Source of the DNA: Liolophura sinensis
Lineage: Eukaryota; Mollusca; Polyplacophora; Chitonida; Chitonidae
Direction of reading: 5' to 3'
Assembly: GCF_032854445.1 (NCBI RefSeq)
Contig: NC_088307.1
Location: 3,040,001-3,104,000, forward strand
Length of the DNA: 64,000 bases
Numbering within the stretch: position 1 is the first letter of the stretch; each line of letters starts with the position of its first letter. Made by a program: the position numbers and the translations under genes. The notes under the pieces are model-generated. The model was not told the DNA's origin and did not search any database. It saw only the letters and a program-made list of their open reading frames with translations. This document shows positions 24,060-36,227 of the stretch, one piece after another.

Positions 24060-26800
24060 GCCTAATTGTCATCACATTTGGCGTATATATTGACATATGT
24101 AAGGGCGTTTGGCACATTCTACGGCCATACCCGAAAACGCTTGTTGCGTGATATAACTTAGATGTCTTTAAGAAGCTCCCGTCTTCATAGTCCAGCACTA
24201 AGCCTTCTGAGCTGAAGGGAAATACCCTCGAGCTACACGCTTATGTATTCACTTTATTCTGTCACTCATTACAAAGTAAGATGGGGTAGCCTGCAGACGG
24301 CAGCCTTACATGTACATTTCTATGCCCAGGCTTGGCACTATTAACATGCATATCTAGAGGGATTGCAGTTCCCCGCTTCCGTTTTGGTGGCGTAACTCGA
24401 TAACTTCACGTCTAGACACCTCATTATACACATTACACCCCGCGTCCACATTTCACTTCTCTGTACTATAGCGATATGCCCTAGGGTGTGACGAACCGAG
24501 CCCCGGGGTGTCGGAAACACGGAATCGATTTAGACCTGGTGTATGGTGCCGTCGGGTATGGTATCATCAACTGTTCTGCTCCGAACTTTGTTGGATAGTT
24601 CCGGGTAAGTTTCCCCTCAGAACCATGTGGCGGAAATATAGTTCTCGGAGTGGAATATTGGGGCACACGATGCAGATATGTCTTTTGATATGCAGATATC
24701 TGTATTCGCAGCATTAAAGAATATTTTACGGCTGTAATGCTGAATTCAAGTGTAATGATTTTTTGGCTTCGCAGATGGTCGACAGCCGACCAATCAGTGA
24801 AGCCGCGTGTTCGTATCCAGCTCTCATAGGATTGGTTGTGGACTTCAGTCAGGAGATTTGTAAGGTTCACGGTAAAGAGCGGTGCCCAGGCTGTCCAGGG
24901 TTCTCCATCTGAATTAGCCTTTACCTACTCGCTGTCGTACCAGAACAAAATTGTTGATAACGGTGGTGAAAAACCAATACATAAATAAATAAAGAAAGAA
25001 ATAATTAAAATAAATAAATGAATAAAAAAAAGATAAATCAGTGAATACATATTTCCCAACGGTATACATAAAACATATGTTCTATATACGTTGTTGATTC
25101 TGCACCAGAATGCCTGGTAATTCAGACGTTTGTCTGTATCATTGTGCTGAGATTTGCCAAGAGAGAATCTGGGTTAATACCGTGCAAAAGGTACAGAGCA
25201 CACCAAAGTGTGAGAGACCAACGATAAACGTACTAATGTCCATAGCCATGCACACCTTGCATAGTTTCAAAGGAAGACATTCTTATTAAATGGAAGGAGA
25301 CGTTCACGAAAGTATATGAGATCTGAGGCAGTAGACATTGGGTATCGTCAAATACGTGGTTGGATTTCGTTTAAGAAAGTCACCCATAGCCCAGTCCAGG
25401 AGTCCAGCTCTGGTAGAACTGTGACAGCTACAAGAACTATTTATCACCACTTTATAGTCCACCTCGGTTAGCGGAACCCCATAACGTCGAGAGAAAGTAT
25501 TTTGAATCGATACGGATTTACCCCGTCCAAGTCAGTATGGTGCATTTCTTCACACGCTCTGTGTCCCCAGGGTTCAGCTATACAACGTCCTGGGGGTGCG
25601 GCTGTAAAACGTGACGGCGTCTCGTCGCCTCTCCACGTGTCCAGACAGACGGATTAATATTATAAGACAGACGCCTATGGCTTTGTGTATAAAATCTGGG
25701 TGTGTTGTGCTGGGGAACTGGCAACGACAGTCAATTCAACACTTTTAACATGTGTTGCCTGGTGGAAGTTTAGGCATGGTGACTGGCTGTAAGATGCTGT
25801 GTTTCAACAAACATGAGATTGCATTACCTTTAGCTCAAGGAAATTCTTGAAACTTCCGTTGCAGGTTCCACGGACGCTGTCTGCTCTTACTCGTGTGATT
25901 CTACCACACAACTAAGCTCTCGTCGGATGCATTAAAATGGAGATTCTCCACTTGGTCTGCGCTAGCGTGTGCTTCAAAGAATCTCATGCGTGGAATACTC
26001 GAGCCCATTTTTGTAATTCTCATTCTCTGAGGATGTATGGGACGAGTAATCGCAAACGCAGCCACGAGTTCGTAGAACCACAGCAGGAACAACTGATAAC
26101 GGAGTGTATGATTGTGCCAGGCAGACAGTGAGTGGGCTAATGATTGAAAACGTGACTGGATTCTTCGTTGACAGAGGATATGATTGTGTAAATGATTGAT
26201 TGTGCGGTCAAGCAAGTAATCAAAAACATTGATAGGTGATGTATATTGTAGTGTGGAATTAAGTGGCTAAGTGTATTGGGGATATGCTTAGGCTACCATG
26301 GAAACTATCAATATTGGTTTGAAGCGTGACAAAGAATAAAACCGTTAATTGTAACGTAATCACAACAATACAGGATAGTCAATATGCTCACCTCACAACG
26401 TGACAACGGTAGAGCTTTGATCTACAGGGCTACCTCTTTCCAGAGAAAACGTATTGACGTGAATTGATAGGAATGATGACAGTATCTTAGATCTTAGTTG
26501 TTTTCGTAGATTTGTGTAAAAGGCTTCCGGCTTTATTTAGTCCCGTTTACCTTTTATATATAGGGCAAAACTCCAGGTGGTGAAATTAATGCCGATTGTT
26601 ACATAAGAAGATATAAAAGTGAAATACAAGTGTTGTCATTATATTCGCTTGCACTTCGACAGGTTTTGTAAAGAGCTGGTCATCGCATTCCTGTATGAGG
26701 CATTGCTAATGAGTTTTCTCTAGAAAGACATTGTTCTTGTCGACTCATTTCCTAATGAACGTGAAATCTCCACACTTAAGTTCTTGTTGGCAACTGTTTT
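24060..26800. other. No gene or repeat recognised
   Basis: Open frames of up to 129 codons exist (minus strand near 24481-24870, minus strand 25901-26215) but they overlap open frames on the other strand and show no domain. A short taaa-rich run at 24975-25035 resembles a SINE tail. An exon of an unrecognised gene cannot be excluded. Confidence 0.45.
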
Positions 26801-28345
26801 TACCTGGGCTTGTTCGTCCGCAAAAAACTCCAGCTACATCCTGGCCTCTACCTACTTGGGTCACATTTAGGTTGGTTACTGACTGGTCGCACAGGTGCTC
26901 GCTATGAACAATCTCATTATACAAGTATGCTAGTTCTTAATTTTAGCAATCATGGTATGTCAGAGGTATCAAAGCCCAACACATACTTCCATTTAAAGCC
27001 AAATCTTGAGGACTTCTGAGCTCTGGAAACTATAGGGATAGATGATGCAGGACAAAATTCAGAAACCTGTTTCTGAAACCAACATCGCAAAGACCAAACC
27101 TCGAGACAAAGGTCCGAAGGAATGCTTAAACAGACGATCTGTTATCCTGCAAGATTTGTGTGGCCTTCTGCTACAATTCAGACTTCACCCAGTTGCTCTA
27201 ATTGCTGATGTTGAAATGGCATTTTTTTTCAAGTTGGGTTAAGGACAGACGAAAGAGACGTAACTATGTTCTTTTGGTTAAAGGATCCAAACAAATTTAT
27301 TTATTTATTTGATTGGTGTTCTACACCATACTCAAGAATATTTCACTTATACGACGGCGGCCAGCATTAATGGTGGGAGAAAACCGGGCAGAGCCCGAGG
27401 GAAGATAAGAAAACTCCCCCAAACCATTAACAAAGACAATTGTGAAATACATGTATATCGTTTCACACGTGTTCCTGTTGGTATTGCTTTAAGCCCTTTT
27501 CCTCTTGGAGCCAAAATTCAGCATCATCTTCACAAAACTGGATCAGACACAGCGCCGAAAATTCGCCAGTTTCTGTATGTTGACAATGTCATTAGCGGAT
27601 GTCAACCCACTGAAGACAGCCTAGAATTTTAATCGGAGGCAAAAACAATCTTTGGAAATGCTTCCATGAAAGAGAATAGACATCCAACTTTTTTTGAACG
27701 ACATCCTTGATAATGACCGGCAGGAGAAAGGAGTAAGGAAAGCAGTATCTACCATTACATCAGTCTCTGATGTCTTTGGCATCGTTAGCCCGTAACCTAA
27801 TGTACAAAACTGTTCATACAAAAAGTGTGGATGGAAAATGTTGTCTGGGACACCTCTCAACCGCAAAAACAATGGACATCGGTCTGGAAAGTATTGGATG
27901 AAATTCCAACCATTAGTTTCCCAAGATTGATAGGTATTAACATTTATGGCTGTACTGGCATTCAGCTTATTTGTTTTTAAGACTCAATAGACATATACTG
28001 CGGCTCAAAATGCTTGTGTTGACAAGCTTATTCAGCGGCAGTATATCTTCGACTGTCCTCTGTGGAAGAAAGGCACGTTCAGCACAAATAAGGACAATAA
28101 CTTTACCCCTGCTTCAGTTACTCGCAGTTCTCATACAACTGAGACATCTGAACTTTGTACCAGTTCAGCTACATCTACCAGTAACAGCCCTCATTCTCTA
28201 CACTAATTCCCCGTGAGTTCTACCCTGGAGTTCATCAAATAAACTCTTCTTTCCATTCTTGTCAAAGACGTACAATCTCAGAAGGATATCAAACATCATG
28301 TTCCATCACTATGACACCCAGCTGACGTAGCAAGAAGGGTAAACT
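26800..28345 (+). pseudogene. BEL/Pao-type retrotransposon pol remnant (protease end, reverse transcriptase)
   Basis: Fragments in several frames line up in the order of BEL/Pao pol. GSHLGWLLTGRT near 26860 is the post-protease segment. ALETIGIDD near 27015-27045 has a stop before it. The reverse transcriptase pieces are LCGLLLQFRLHPVALIADVE (27160-27218), then RTDERDVTMFFWLKDPNK, and after a SINE insertion YRFTRVPVGIALSPFPLGAK and LYVDNVISG (about 27570). HPADVARRV near 28320 resembles the end of the RNase H region. Stops, frameshifts and the SINE show it is dead. Intact elements copy themselves through an RNA intermediate; this one cannot. No LTRs found. Confidence 0.85.
27296..27405 (-). 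mobile_element. SINE inserted in the reverse-transcriptase remnant
   Basis: Tail and body (tttatttatttgattggtg, aatatttcacttatacgacg, accgggcagagcccgagg) in minus orientation, splitting the coding remnant between two conserved blocks. Confidence 0.92.
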
Positions 28346-28927
28346 TTGATAGTCACCGACTTTGTGTGTTAAGGGTGTTAAGGTTATTCCATCAAATGTC
28401 TTCACTTCAAGTTTCTTAAGTTTTACAATGAGTATAATTCTCTTGAAAGTAAATATGGACAGAGTGCCAAGAATCTCCGGCGCTCTGCTTCATGATTGTG
28501 TCTAATTCCGCTTAATCTGGGGCTAGGATCCGTATATTCTTCGTGCTGGATTAGATCGCCACTTTGGATATATGAACAGTTGCAGTCTAAGCACAAGAGA
28601 GATACACATTTTGTTATCGACCACTTGCATTCTAGCTTGGTACACGCGTCTTTCCAACATCAATGAAAACTGTTGACTGCTTCTCTTTCATGATTCCGTC
28701 CTATTTCACTTTATATACCTACTTAGTTCTTTGGTAGTTTGTATTATACGCCGTTTTAGGAACTGGCCTTTCGATTATTGACCTGGAACGTCCTTATTGG
28801 TTGACGGCTGGTAAACGAATGTCTGTTTGGACGAATAGATTCATATCAACCCTGTAGCATGGCCAACATGAAGTATCGAACCATGGGAAGAGGAGGCAGA
28901 ATATACACTGCTGGACTTCTTTCAACT

Positions 28928-29184
28928 GGATCAGTTGTTTAGCGCGATAGCGCAACGTTATTGACCCAGGACTCTCTCACCAATACGGTCGCTGTGAGTT
29001 CAAGTCCAGCTCATGCTGGCTAACTCTCCGGCCGTACGTGGGAAGGTCTGCCAGCAACCAGCGGATGGTTGTGGGTTCCCCCCGGGCTCTGCCCGGTTTC
29101 CACCCACCATAATGCTGGCCGCCGTCGTATAAGTGAAATATTCTTGAGTACGGCGTAAAACACCAATCTAATAAATAAATAAAT
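28928..29184 (+). mobile_element. SINE (unit 1 copy), head-truncated
   Basis: Starts at ggatcagttgtttagcgc and runs through the B-box-like gagttcaagtccagc and body to the (aaat)n tail. Same insertion as in unit 2, so it preceded the duplication. Confidence 0.95.
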
Positions 29185-29189
29185 ACATC

Positions 29190-29575
29190 GAAGGCTGTTG
29201 ATGTGCACGTGCCTTACAGTATCTGTCTGGAAAAGTACTCTCCTGTAAAAAAACTATTCGTGTAACCGCCGGGTGCAACAGATTCTTCCAGAAAGTCACA
29301 AAGCAAGGCAACAAACATCTAGTTTATCACTGAGTGCAATTCAGCTTGCTTAACCCAAGTGGGGTAAGTATGTATAAGGAAAGCCCTTTGGGAATGTAGT
29401 TTTTGCCCTTACAAATGCAAAGGGGCACAACTTGTGCAATAAACTGGGTTTCCGCTTAGACAATGAAGAGCTGATTCGCTGCAGTGGCAGGTTAATCAGT
29501 GCACAGCTCACGCATGGATCAAAGTTTCCGAAATTACTTCCTTCAGAGGACCCCTTTACCCATCTGGTTAATTGG
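29190..29575 (+). pseudogene. BEL/Pao integrase N-terminal remnant (unit 1)
   Basis: Translated pieces include an RNase H-to-integrase linker (NRFFQKVTKQGNKHL near 29280) and LGFRLDNEELIRCSGRLISA followed by LPSEDPFTHLVNWHVRQL (29448-29590). The latter is the stretch of BEL/Pao integrase leading into the His-His part of its zinc-binding domain. The minisatellite begins inside this segment. Confidence 0.8.
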
Positions 29576-30450
29576 CATGTCAGACAACTTGATGCTGGTA
29601 CATGACACCTGGTTAACTGGCATGTCAGACTACTTGATGTGGTAAATGACACCTGGTTAATTGGCATGTCAGACTACTTGATGTTGGTACATGACACCTG
29701 GTTAATTGGCCTGTCAGACTACTTGATGCTGGTACTTGACATCTGGTTAATTGGCATGTCAGACTACTTGATGCTGGTACATGACACCTGGTTAATTGGC
29801 GTGTCAGACTATTTGATGCTGGTACATGACATGTGGTTAATTGGCGTGTCAGATTACTTGATACTGGTACATGACACCTGGTTAATTGGCCTGTCAGACT
29901 ACTCGATGCTGGTACATGCCACCTGGTTAATTGGCGTGTCAGATTACTTGATGCTGGTACATGACACCTGGTTAATTGGCGTGTAAGACTACTTGATGCT
30001 GTACATGACACCTGGTTAATTGGCGTGTCAGATTACTTGATGCTGGTGCATGCCACCTGCTTAATTGGCGTGTCAGATTACTTGATGCTGGTACATGACA
30101 GCTGGTTAATTGGCGTGTCAGATTACTTGATCCTGCGCATGACACCAGGTTAATTGGCGTGTAAGACTACTTGATGCTGTACATGACACCTGGTTAATTG
30201 GCGTGTCAGATTACTTGATGCTGTACATGACACCTGGTTAATTGGCGTGTCAGACTACTTGATGCTGTACATGGCACCTGGTTAATCGGCATGTCAGACT
30301 ACTTGATGCTGTACATGACACCTGGTTAATTGGCGTGTCAGACTACTTGATGCTGTACATGACACCTGGTTAATCGGCATGTCAGACTACTTGATGCTGT
30401 ACATGGCACCTGGTTAATCGGCATGTCAGACTACTTGATGCTGGTACATC
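29565..30450. repeat. 45-bp minisatellite, about 19 copies (unit 1)
   Basis: Units of the type acatgacacctggttaattg, gcgtgtcagactacttgatg and ctggt; later copies are 1 bp shorter (gctgtacatg). The first unit overlaps the integrase remnant and keeps its reading frame (HLVNWHVRQLDAGT). Open frames on both strands are consequences of the 45-bp period. Confidence 0.97.
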
Positions 30451-30484
30451 ACAAATTTCAGTAATAGTCAGATATAAATACTAG

Positions 30485-30705
30485 GTAGTCGGTGGACGTG
30501 CTGCAGTCAGAAATGTCATCAGGCAGTGTACAGTGTGTAACAGATTTCATGCTGGTCGCTGCAAAGCCAGCTCTTCCAAAGCAGAGAATGTTCCAAGCCG
30601 TGCCATTTTCATGCAATGGACAAGATTACTTCAGTCTACTGTACATTAAACCTGTTGCTGGAAAGAATGTTTTGACTCCTGCACGTTATAAATACCCCCT
30701 CTAGC
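30485..30705 (+). pseudogene. BEL/Pao integrase remnant: zinc-finger CxxC and start of catalytic core (unit 1)
   Basis: One frame reads IRQCTVCNRFHAG (the Cys-x-x-Cys part of the zinc-binding domain) and another reads AVPFSCNGQDYFSLLYIKP, the block with the first catalytic Asp. A frameshift separates them. The array lies between this piece and the His-His half of the domain. Confidence 0.8.
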
Positions 30706-31330
30706 AGCTGTGTCTATCGTCAAAGGGTATTTGCTGAATTAGGGAAATGTATTAATTTGCTTATTTATTTAATTAGGGGTTTATGAGGGTCTTAGGGTCT
30801 TAAGTTTTACAATGAGTATAATTCTCTTGAAAGTAAATATGGACAGAGTGCCAAGAATCTCCGGCGCTCTGCTTCATGATTGTGTCTAATTCCGCTTAAT
30901 CTGGGGCTAGGATCCGTATATTCTTCGTGCTGGATTAGATCGCCACTTTGGATATATGAACAGTTGCAGTCTAAGCACAAGAGAGATACACATTTTGTTA
31001 TCGACCACTTGCATTCTAGCTTGGTACACGCGTCTTTCCAACATCAATGAAAACTGCTGACTGCTTCTCTTTCATGATTCCGTCCTATTTCCTTACTTTA
31101 TATACCTTCTTAGTTCTTTGGTAGTTTGTGTTATACGCCGTTTTAGGAACTGGCCTTTCGATTATTGACCTGGAACGTCCTTATTGGTTGACGGCTGGTA
31201 TACGAATGTCTGTTTGGACGAATAGATTCATATCAACCCTGTAGCATGGCCAACATGAGGTATCGAACCATGGGAAGAGGAGGCAGAATATACACTGCTG
31301 GACTTCTTTCAACTGCAGACTCGAAGGCTA

Positions 31331-31600
31331 GGGGACCTCCGTGGATCAGTTGTTTAGCGCGATAGCGCAACGTAATTGACCCAGGACTCTCTCACCAATA
31401 CGGTCGCTGGGAGTTCAAGTCCAGCTCATGCTGGCTAACTCTCCGGCCGTACGTGGGAAGGTCTGCCAGCAACCAGCGGATGGTTGTGGGTTTCCCCCGG
31501 GCTCTGCCCGGTTTCCACCCACCATAATGCTGGCCGCCGTCGTATAAGTGAAATATTCTTGAGTAGGGCGTAAAACACCAATCTAATAAATAAATAAATA
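31331..31600 (+). mobile_element. SINE (unit 2 copy)
   Basis: Same insertion as at 28928, but with the head gggacctccgtggatcagtt retained. The rest is nearly identical. Confidence 0.95.
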
Positions 31601-31854
31601 CATCGAAGGCTGTTGATGTGCACGTGCCTTACAGTATCTGTCTGGAAAAGTACTCTCCTGTAAAAAAACTATTCGTGTAACCGCCGGGTGCAACAGATTC
31701 TTCCAGAAAGTCACAAAGCAAGGCAACAAACATCTAGTTTATCACTGAGTGCAATTCAGCTTGCTTAACCCAAGTGGGGTAAGTATGTATAAGGAAAGCC
31801 CTTTGGGAATGTAGTTTTTGCCCTTACAAATGCAAAGGGGCACAACTTGTGCAA

Positions 31855-31953
31855 TAAACTGGGTTTCCGCTTAGACAATGAAGAGCTGATTCGCTGCAGT
31901 GGCAGGTTAATCAGTGCACAGCTCACACATGGATCAAAGTTTCCGAAATTACT
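31855..31953 (+). pseudogene. BEL/Pao integrase N-terminal remnant (unit 2)
   Basis: Repeats LGFRLDNEELIRCSGRLISA but jumps from PKLL directly into the minisatellite, so the LPSEDPFTHLV segment seen in unit 1 is lost. Confidence 0.78.
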
Positions 31954-32670
31954 TGACACCTGGTTAATTGGCCTGTCAGACTACTTGATGCTGGTACTTG
32001 ACATCTGGTTAATTGGCATGTCAGACTATTTGATGCTGGTACATGACACCTGGTTAATTGGCGTGTCAGACTATTTGATGCTGGTACATGACATGTGGTT
32101 AATTGGCGTGTCAGATTACTTGATACTGGTACATGACACCTGGTTAATTGGCCTGTCAGACTACTCGATGCTGGTACATGCCACCTGGTTAATTGGCGTG
32201 TCAGATTACTTGATGCTGGTACATGACACCTGGTTAATTGGCGTGTAAGACTACTTGATGCTGTACATGACACCTGGTTTATTGGCGTGTCAGATTACTT
32301 GATGCTGGTGCATGCCACCTGGTTAATTGGCGTGTCAGATTACTTGATGCTGGTACATGACAGCTGGTTAATTGGCGTGTCAGATTACTTGATCCTGCGC
32401 ATGACACCTGGTTAATTGGCGTGTAAGACTACTTGATGCTGTACATGACACCTGGTTAATTGGCGTGTCAGACTACTTGATGCTGTACATGGCACCTGGT
32501 TAATCGGCATGTCAGACTACTTGATGCTGTACATGACACCTGGTTAATTGGCGTGTCAGATTACTTGATGCTGGTACATGGCACCTGGTTAATCGGCATG
32601 TCAGACTACTTGATGCTGTACATGGCACCTGGTTAATCGGCATGTCAGACTACTTGATGCTGGTACACCA
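31952..32670. repeat. 45-bp minisatellite, about 16 copies (unit 2)
   Basis: Same unit and similar order of variants as in unit 1, with fewer copies, which suggests loss of units or unequal exchange after duplication. Confidence 0.97.
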
Positions 32671-32703
32671 CAAATTTCAGTAATAGTCAGATATAAATAC
32701 TAG

Positions 32704-32925
32704 GTAGTCGGTGGACGTGCTGCAGTCAGAAATGTCATCAGGCAGTGTACAGTGTGTAACAGATTTCATGCTGGTCGCTGCAAAGCCAGCTCTTCCAAAG
32801 CAGAGAATGTTCCAAGCCGTGCCATTTTCATGCAATGGACAAGATTACTTCAGTCTACTGTACATTACACCTGTTGCTGGAAAGAATTTTTTGACTCCTG
32901 CACGTTATAAACACTCCCTCTAGCA
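32704..32925 (+). pseudogene. BEL/Pao integrase remnant, CxxC and core start (unit 2)
   Basis: Near-identical to 30485-30705, with a few substitutions (YITP for YIKP). Confidence 0.78.
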
Positions 32926-33003
32926 GCTGTGTCTATCGTCAAAGTGTATTTGCTGAATTAGGGAAATGTATTAATTTGCTTATTTATTTAATTAGGGGTT
33001 TAT

Positions 33004-33300
33004 GCCATACTCAAGAATATTTCACTTATACAACAGCGGCCAGTATTATGATGGGAGGAAGCCGGTCAGTGCCCTGGGGAAACCCATACGACAGCAGCTA
33101 GTATTATGGTGGTAGGAAACCGGGCAGTGCCGTGGTGAAACCCATACGACAGCAGCCAGTATTATGGTGGTAGGAAACCGGACAGTGCCCTGGGGAACCT
33201 ATTTTTTTTAAGTTAAGGAGTGCAATATTCCGCTGTCGTATAAGTGAAATATTCTTTGAGTACGGTGGAAAACTCCAGCGGCGGTCTGCATTATGATGGG
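33004..33300 (-). mobile_element. SINE debris with an internal 58-bp triplication
   Basis: A minus-orientation SINE body starts at ccatactcaagaatatttca. The segment from cagcggccagtattatg to aaacccatacga then occurs nearly three times in tandem (33034-33198). A further SINE piece in opposite orientation follows (gctgtcgtataagtgaaata). Confidence 0.9.
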
Positions 33301-33339
33301 AGGAGCACAAATGTGGTATGGCATACCTGACTGTATGTT

Positions 33340-33520
33340 CAAGATGGTCTAACGCATTCAAAAACATAGACCAAACTAAAAATACAGGAAATGTTGGTGT
33401 TGTGGCTCATTCGTCCATTAATTGAGGGTGAGGACCACGGTCTAACGCGTTCTAAAACGTGGACCCACCTGAAATACAGGAGAACATCTGGGTGTTATGG
33501 CTCATTCGTTCATTAAGAAA
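33340..33520. repeat. Diverged direct duplication of about 90 bp
   Basis: Two copies sharing ggtctaacgc, aaatacagga and gttatggctcattcgt-like motifs. Confidence 0.8.
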
Positions 33521-36225
33521 ACGAACCACGTAGTTGATTTGATACAAACTTTTGTGGGATACAGCAACTAGAACAGCTTGTTCATTAATAATCATTCTTT
33601 ATTCAGACTGAACAGTCCAGATTACTAATTAATGGTGAAAAAGAGATGTAAAGGTCTATAGAATAACTTATTTGGAATGTATAAATGCACATAAAGAGTC
33701 TTCCGTCAGTGAGCTAGGATACCAGAAGTAATGAATAAGTCAGGGGTGCATAAAATCACAGTGTTACAAGAATTAAGCCCACATTTAAAACCGTACACAG
33801 GTTTTCGTACCACCTCACCAAAGGAATTGCAAACATAGTACTAACGCTACAGCTATATCTATAATAGAGAAGCCATCGACCTTGACATATAATTATAATT
33901 ATGTTGAAATTTAAAGCAATAAAAAGCAAGTGTGAAATATAATATATACTGACTTAGATATTCACAGGTGTCATACGCTCCGGATAGGAAAAGGCTGATA
34001 TCACTTAAATTTGAGATCGCCAAAAATGCATAAGATAATTAAAGCTGTTAGCCACAAACGGTGAGAGGGTCAGTGCCATTTCCTTGTCACCATTTCTTGT
34101 AGCCTGATAGAAAACGAATGGTAAGAATGAAAAGAGAAACAATGGATTTTCACCTGAGACTACCGTGTAGTACGTGCACCGGGAACAATAGAAAAGAAAT
34201 AAAATATTATTTACAATACGTTCTTGTAGCATCTATCGTTTTTATTCTACAGGGCACAATGCGATTTAAATGGCGGATATCAGGAAATAAAGTGAATGCG
34301 ATTTAAATGGCGGACATCGGGAAATAAAGTGAATGCGAAGAATTGTACAAAAGTTAAACCTGGACAACTGAACAACTGCAAATCTCTTATGTAATGATCT
34401 TTTGTCTGTCAGTTTTCTAAAAACAAGTTCCGATGAAACGTATTGCCATGTTTGGATTTAAGGCATAAAGACCTTCAAATTTTAAAAAAATTTAATTAGG
34501 TCTACATATGCATTAACTGCATACACAATTGCAGACTGGCCGACTCACTGTTTTTTCAGAAGAGGATTCCTTCATTTTTTTTCATAAAAGTCAAAATGGT
34601 CACAAATCTACGTGATTAGACAAAAATTGAACATTGTTTCTGCTGAGTTTGGTAGGGCTACCTTTAATAGTTTTTGAGACATTGGAATTCTTAAAGTACA
34701 AAGAATAAAAATAAGTGGAACGGCATTAAGATTCACACACAGTTTGAAATTTCAGCTTCATTCATGCAGTCGTTCTGGAGGAGAAGATTGCTAAAGTATT
34801 TGATCACCATATAATATGGCGGAAAAAGTAGGTCACTCCGGGATATCATCTGTTTACGGTTATATAGTACTTTTGTTCGATTAGACCTACTCACCATCAC
34901 TCTGGTTCAGTCATCACAGTTTTCGACGAATGATTAAAAAGTGAGTCCAGAAGACATTTCTCTAAACATCTGGGCAAGAACTTAGCAGCACAAAAATAAA
35001 ATTCATAACAATTTCAATTGATGTCCCGCCCCGATGGCGTGATCTCACGAAAATATATACAAGTAAGGTTACCCCAACATTGTTGTAGGCTGCTAGGATA
35101 TATAAAATGTGCGCGGGAGTTATACATTTACAATTTTCTTTACACATTTATTCCAGCTTGATGAAAAACATTTATAAAACATGTAGTGTGTGACTAAAAT
35201 AAATCCACCACCACAGTCAAAGCATGTATTCAAAAGTGTACGCACATGTACGGAAGTATTTGCTGTGACTGTCGGAGTTGTACTCACTGTTTAGAAAGGA
35301 AAGGAAAATGGAAAATTTTATATACAATCCATAAACCCCACAAGGTAAGGTTTCGATGATTTCTTTTCTGGTTTCCGAGTTAAGCCATCGGTTGATCCCA
35401 GTTGCCGCGTGTAAGGCCCCATAAACCCGTTCTGTTCGATACACCTGAAATCATTGAGCTCCCGAGTATCCAAGTATCTCAGGCACTCAGCCTACGGTGA
35501 GTTTTATCTCGGGTTAGCCATGTTGTACTTTATGGACTTTCCTACTGAATTCTTACGACCCATATTTGTCCGAAAGCTGGTAGGCTTTCTTAGGCAAAGA
35601 AATAAGGAAATTAATAATACGAAGATTTGAAGTGAAAAATACGTCAATAAAATAAGAACAAATATATAGTTTAACAACTGGCTTCCTAAAATAGATTTTA
35701 TTCACTAGACTAAACCGAAAGCTTAGAGCTTCAGAGACCTATATATAGGCGATACCTGGGCTATTGACTGCATTGTTGGGAAAGTAGTTCCTGGGCTTTG
35801 CCTACCAAAAGTTAAAGGACGAATATACAGTTTATCTAGGCAACCTATCATAGTTTTAAAGACACTACCGGATATGGGTATTTCGGAGTGCTTATTAGAG
35901 CCCTTGAAGTCACTGAGACTATTTTACCTTTTAGTTTGGCTATTTATAATTTTTGTCTGCAGGGCATAATATAATGTCACTGTCATATATACATATGAAT
36001 AGTTATTCTGATCGTAAACACACGGTTCAGAGCAACGAAATCAAAAGAAACTATTTCACCGACGACCAAAACTATTAACATATGGCCTGTATCAAATTAA
36101 AATATCTGTATACATAAAATGATGTTCAATACAACTACAAACAACTAACAGGGAAAGTGTTTGATTTCAATTTGATTTTATCTTGTCTTTTTTTTAAGAG
36201 CGGCGTTAGGTCACGTGTCGTATAG
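33520..36225. other. No gene recognised; 3' flank of the DEG/ENaC gene
   Basis: AT-rich. A 40-bp direct repeat (gcgatttaaatggcgga, aaataaagtgaatgcg) lies at 34259-34340. The part next to 36228 presumably holds the channel's 3' UTR on the minus strand; an aataaa on that strand is at 35702-35697. Confidence 0.5.
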
Positions 36226-36227
36226 GT

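Larger units (their letters stand above)
28414..30785. repeat. Tandem segmental duplication, unit 1
   Basis: Almost identical to 30798-33004 from tcttaagttttacaatgagt to ttaattaggggtttatg. The unit contains a SINE, a retrotransposon integrase remnant and a 45-bp minisatellite. It lacks about 27 bp at the SINE head that unit 2 has. Confidence 0.97.
30798..33004. repeat. Tandem segmental duplication, unit 2
   Basis: Second copy of the 28414-30785 unit, about 2384 bp downstream at its left end, joined by a 12-bp spacer (agggtcttaggg). Differences are few: a longer SINE head near 31316-31342, and loss of about 400 bp of integrase/minisatellite sequence after about 31953. Confidence 0.97.

Noticed and set aside
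29625-32273. Open frames of about 115-133 codons on both strands
   Set aside because: They follow the 45-bp minisatellite period. Only the first unit retains the original integrase frame.
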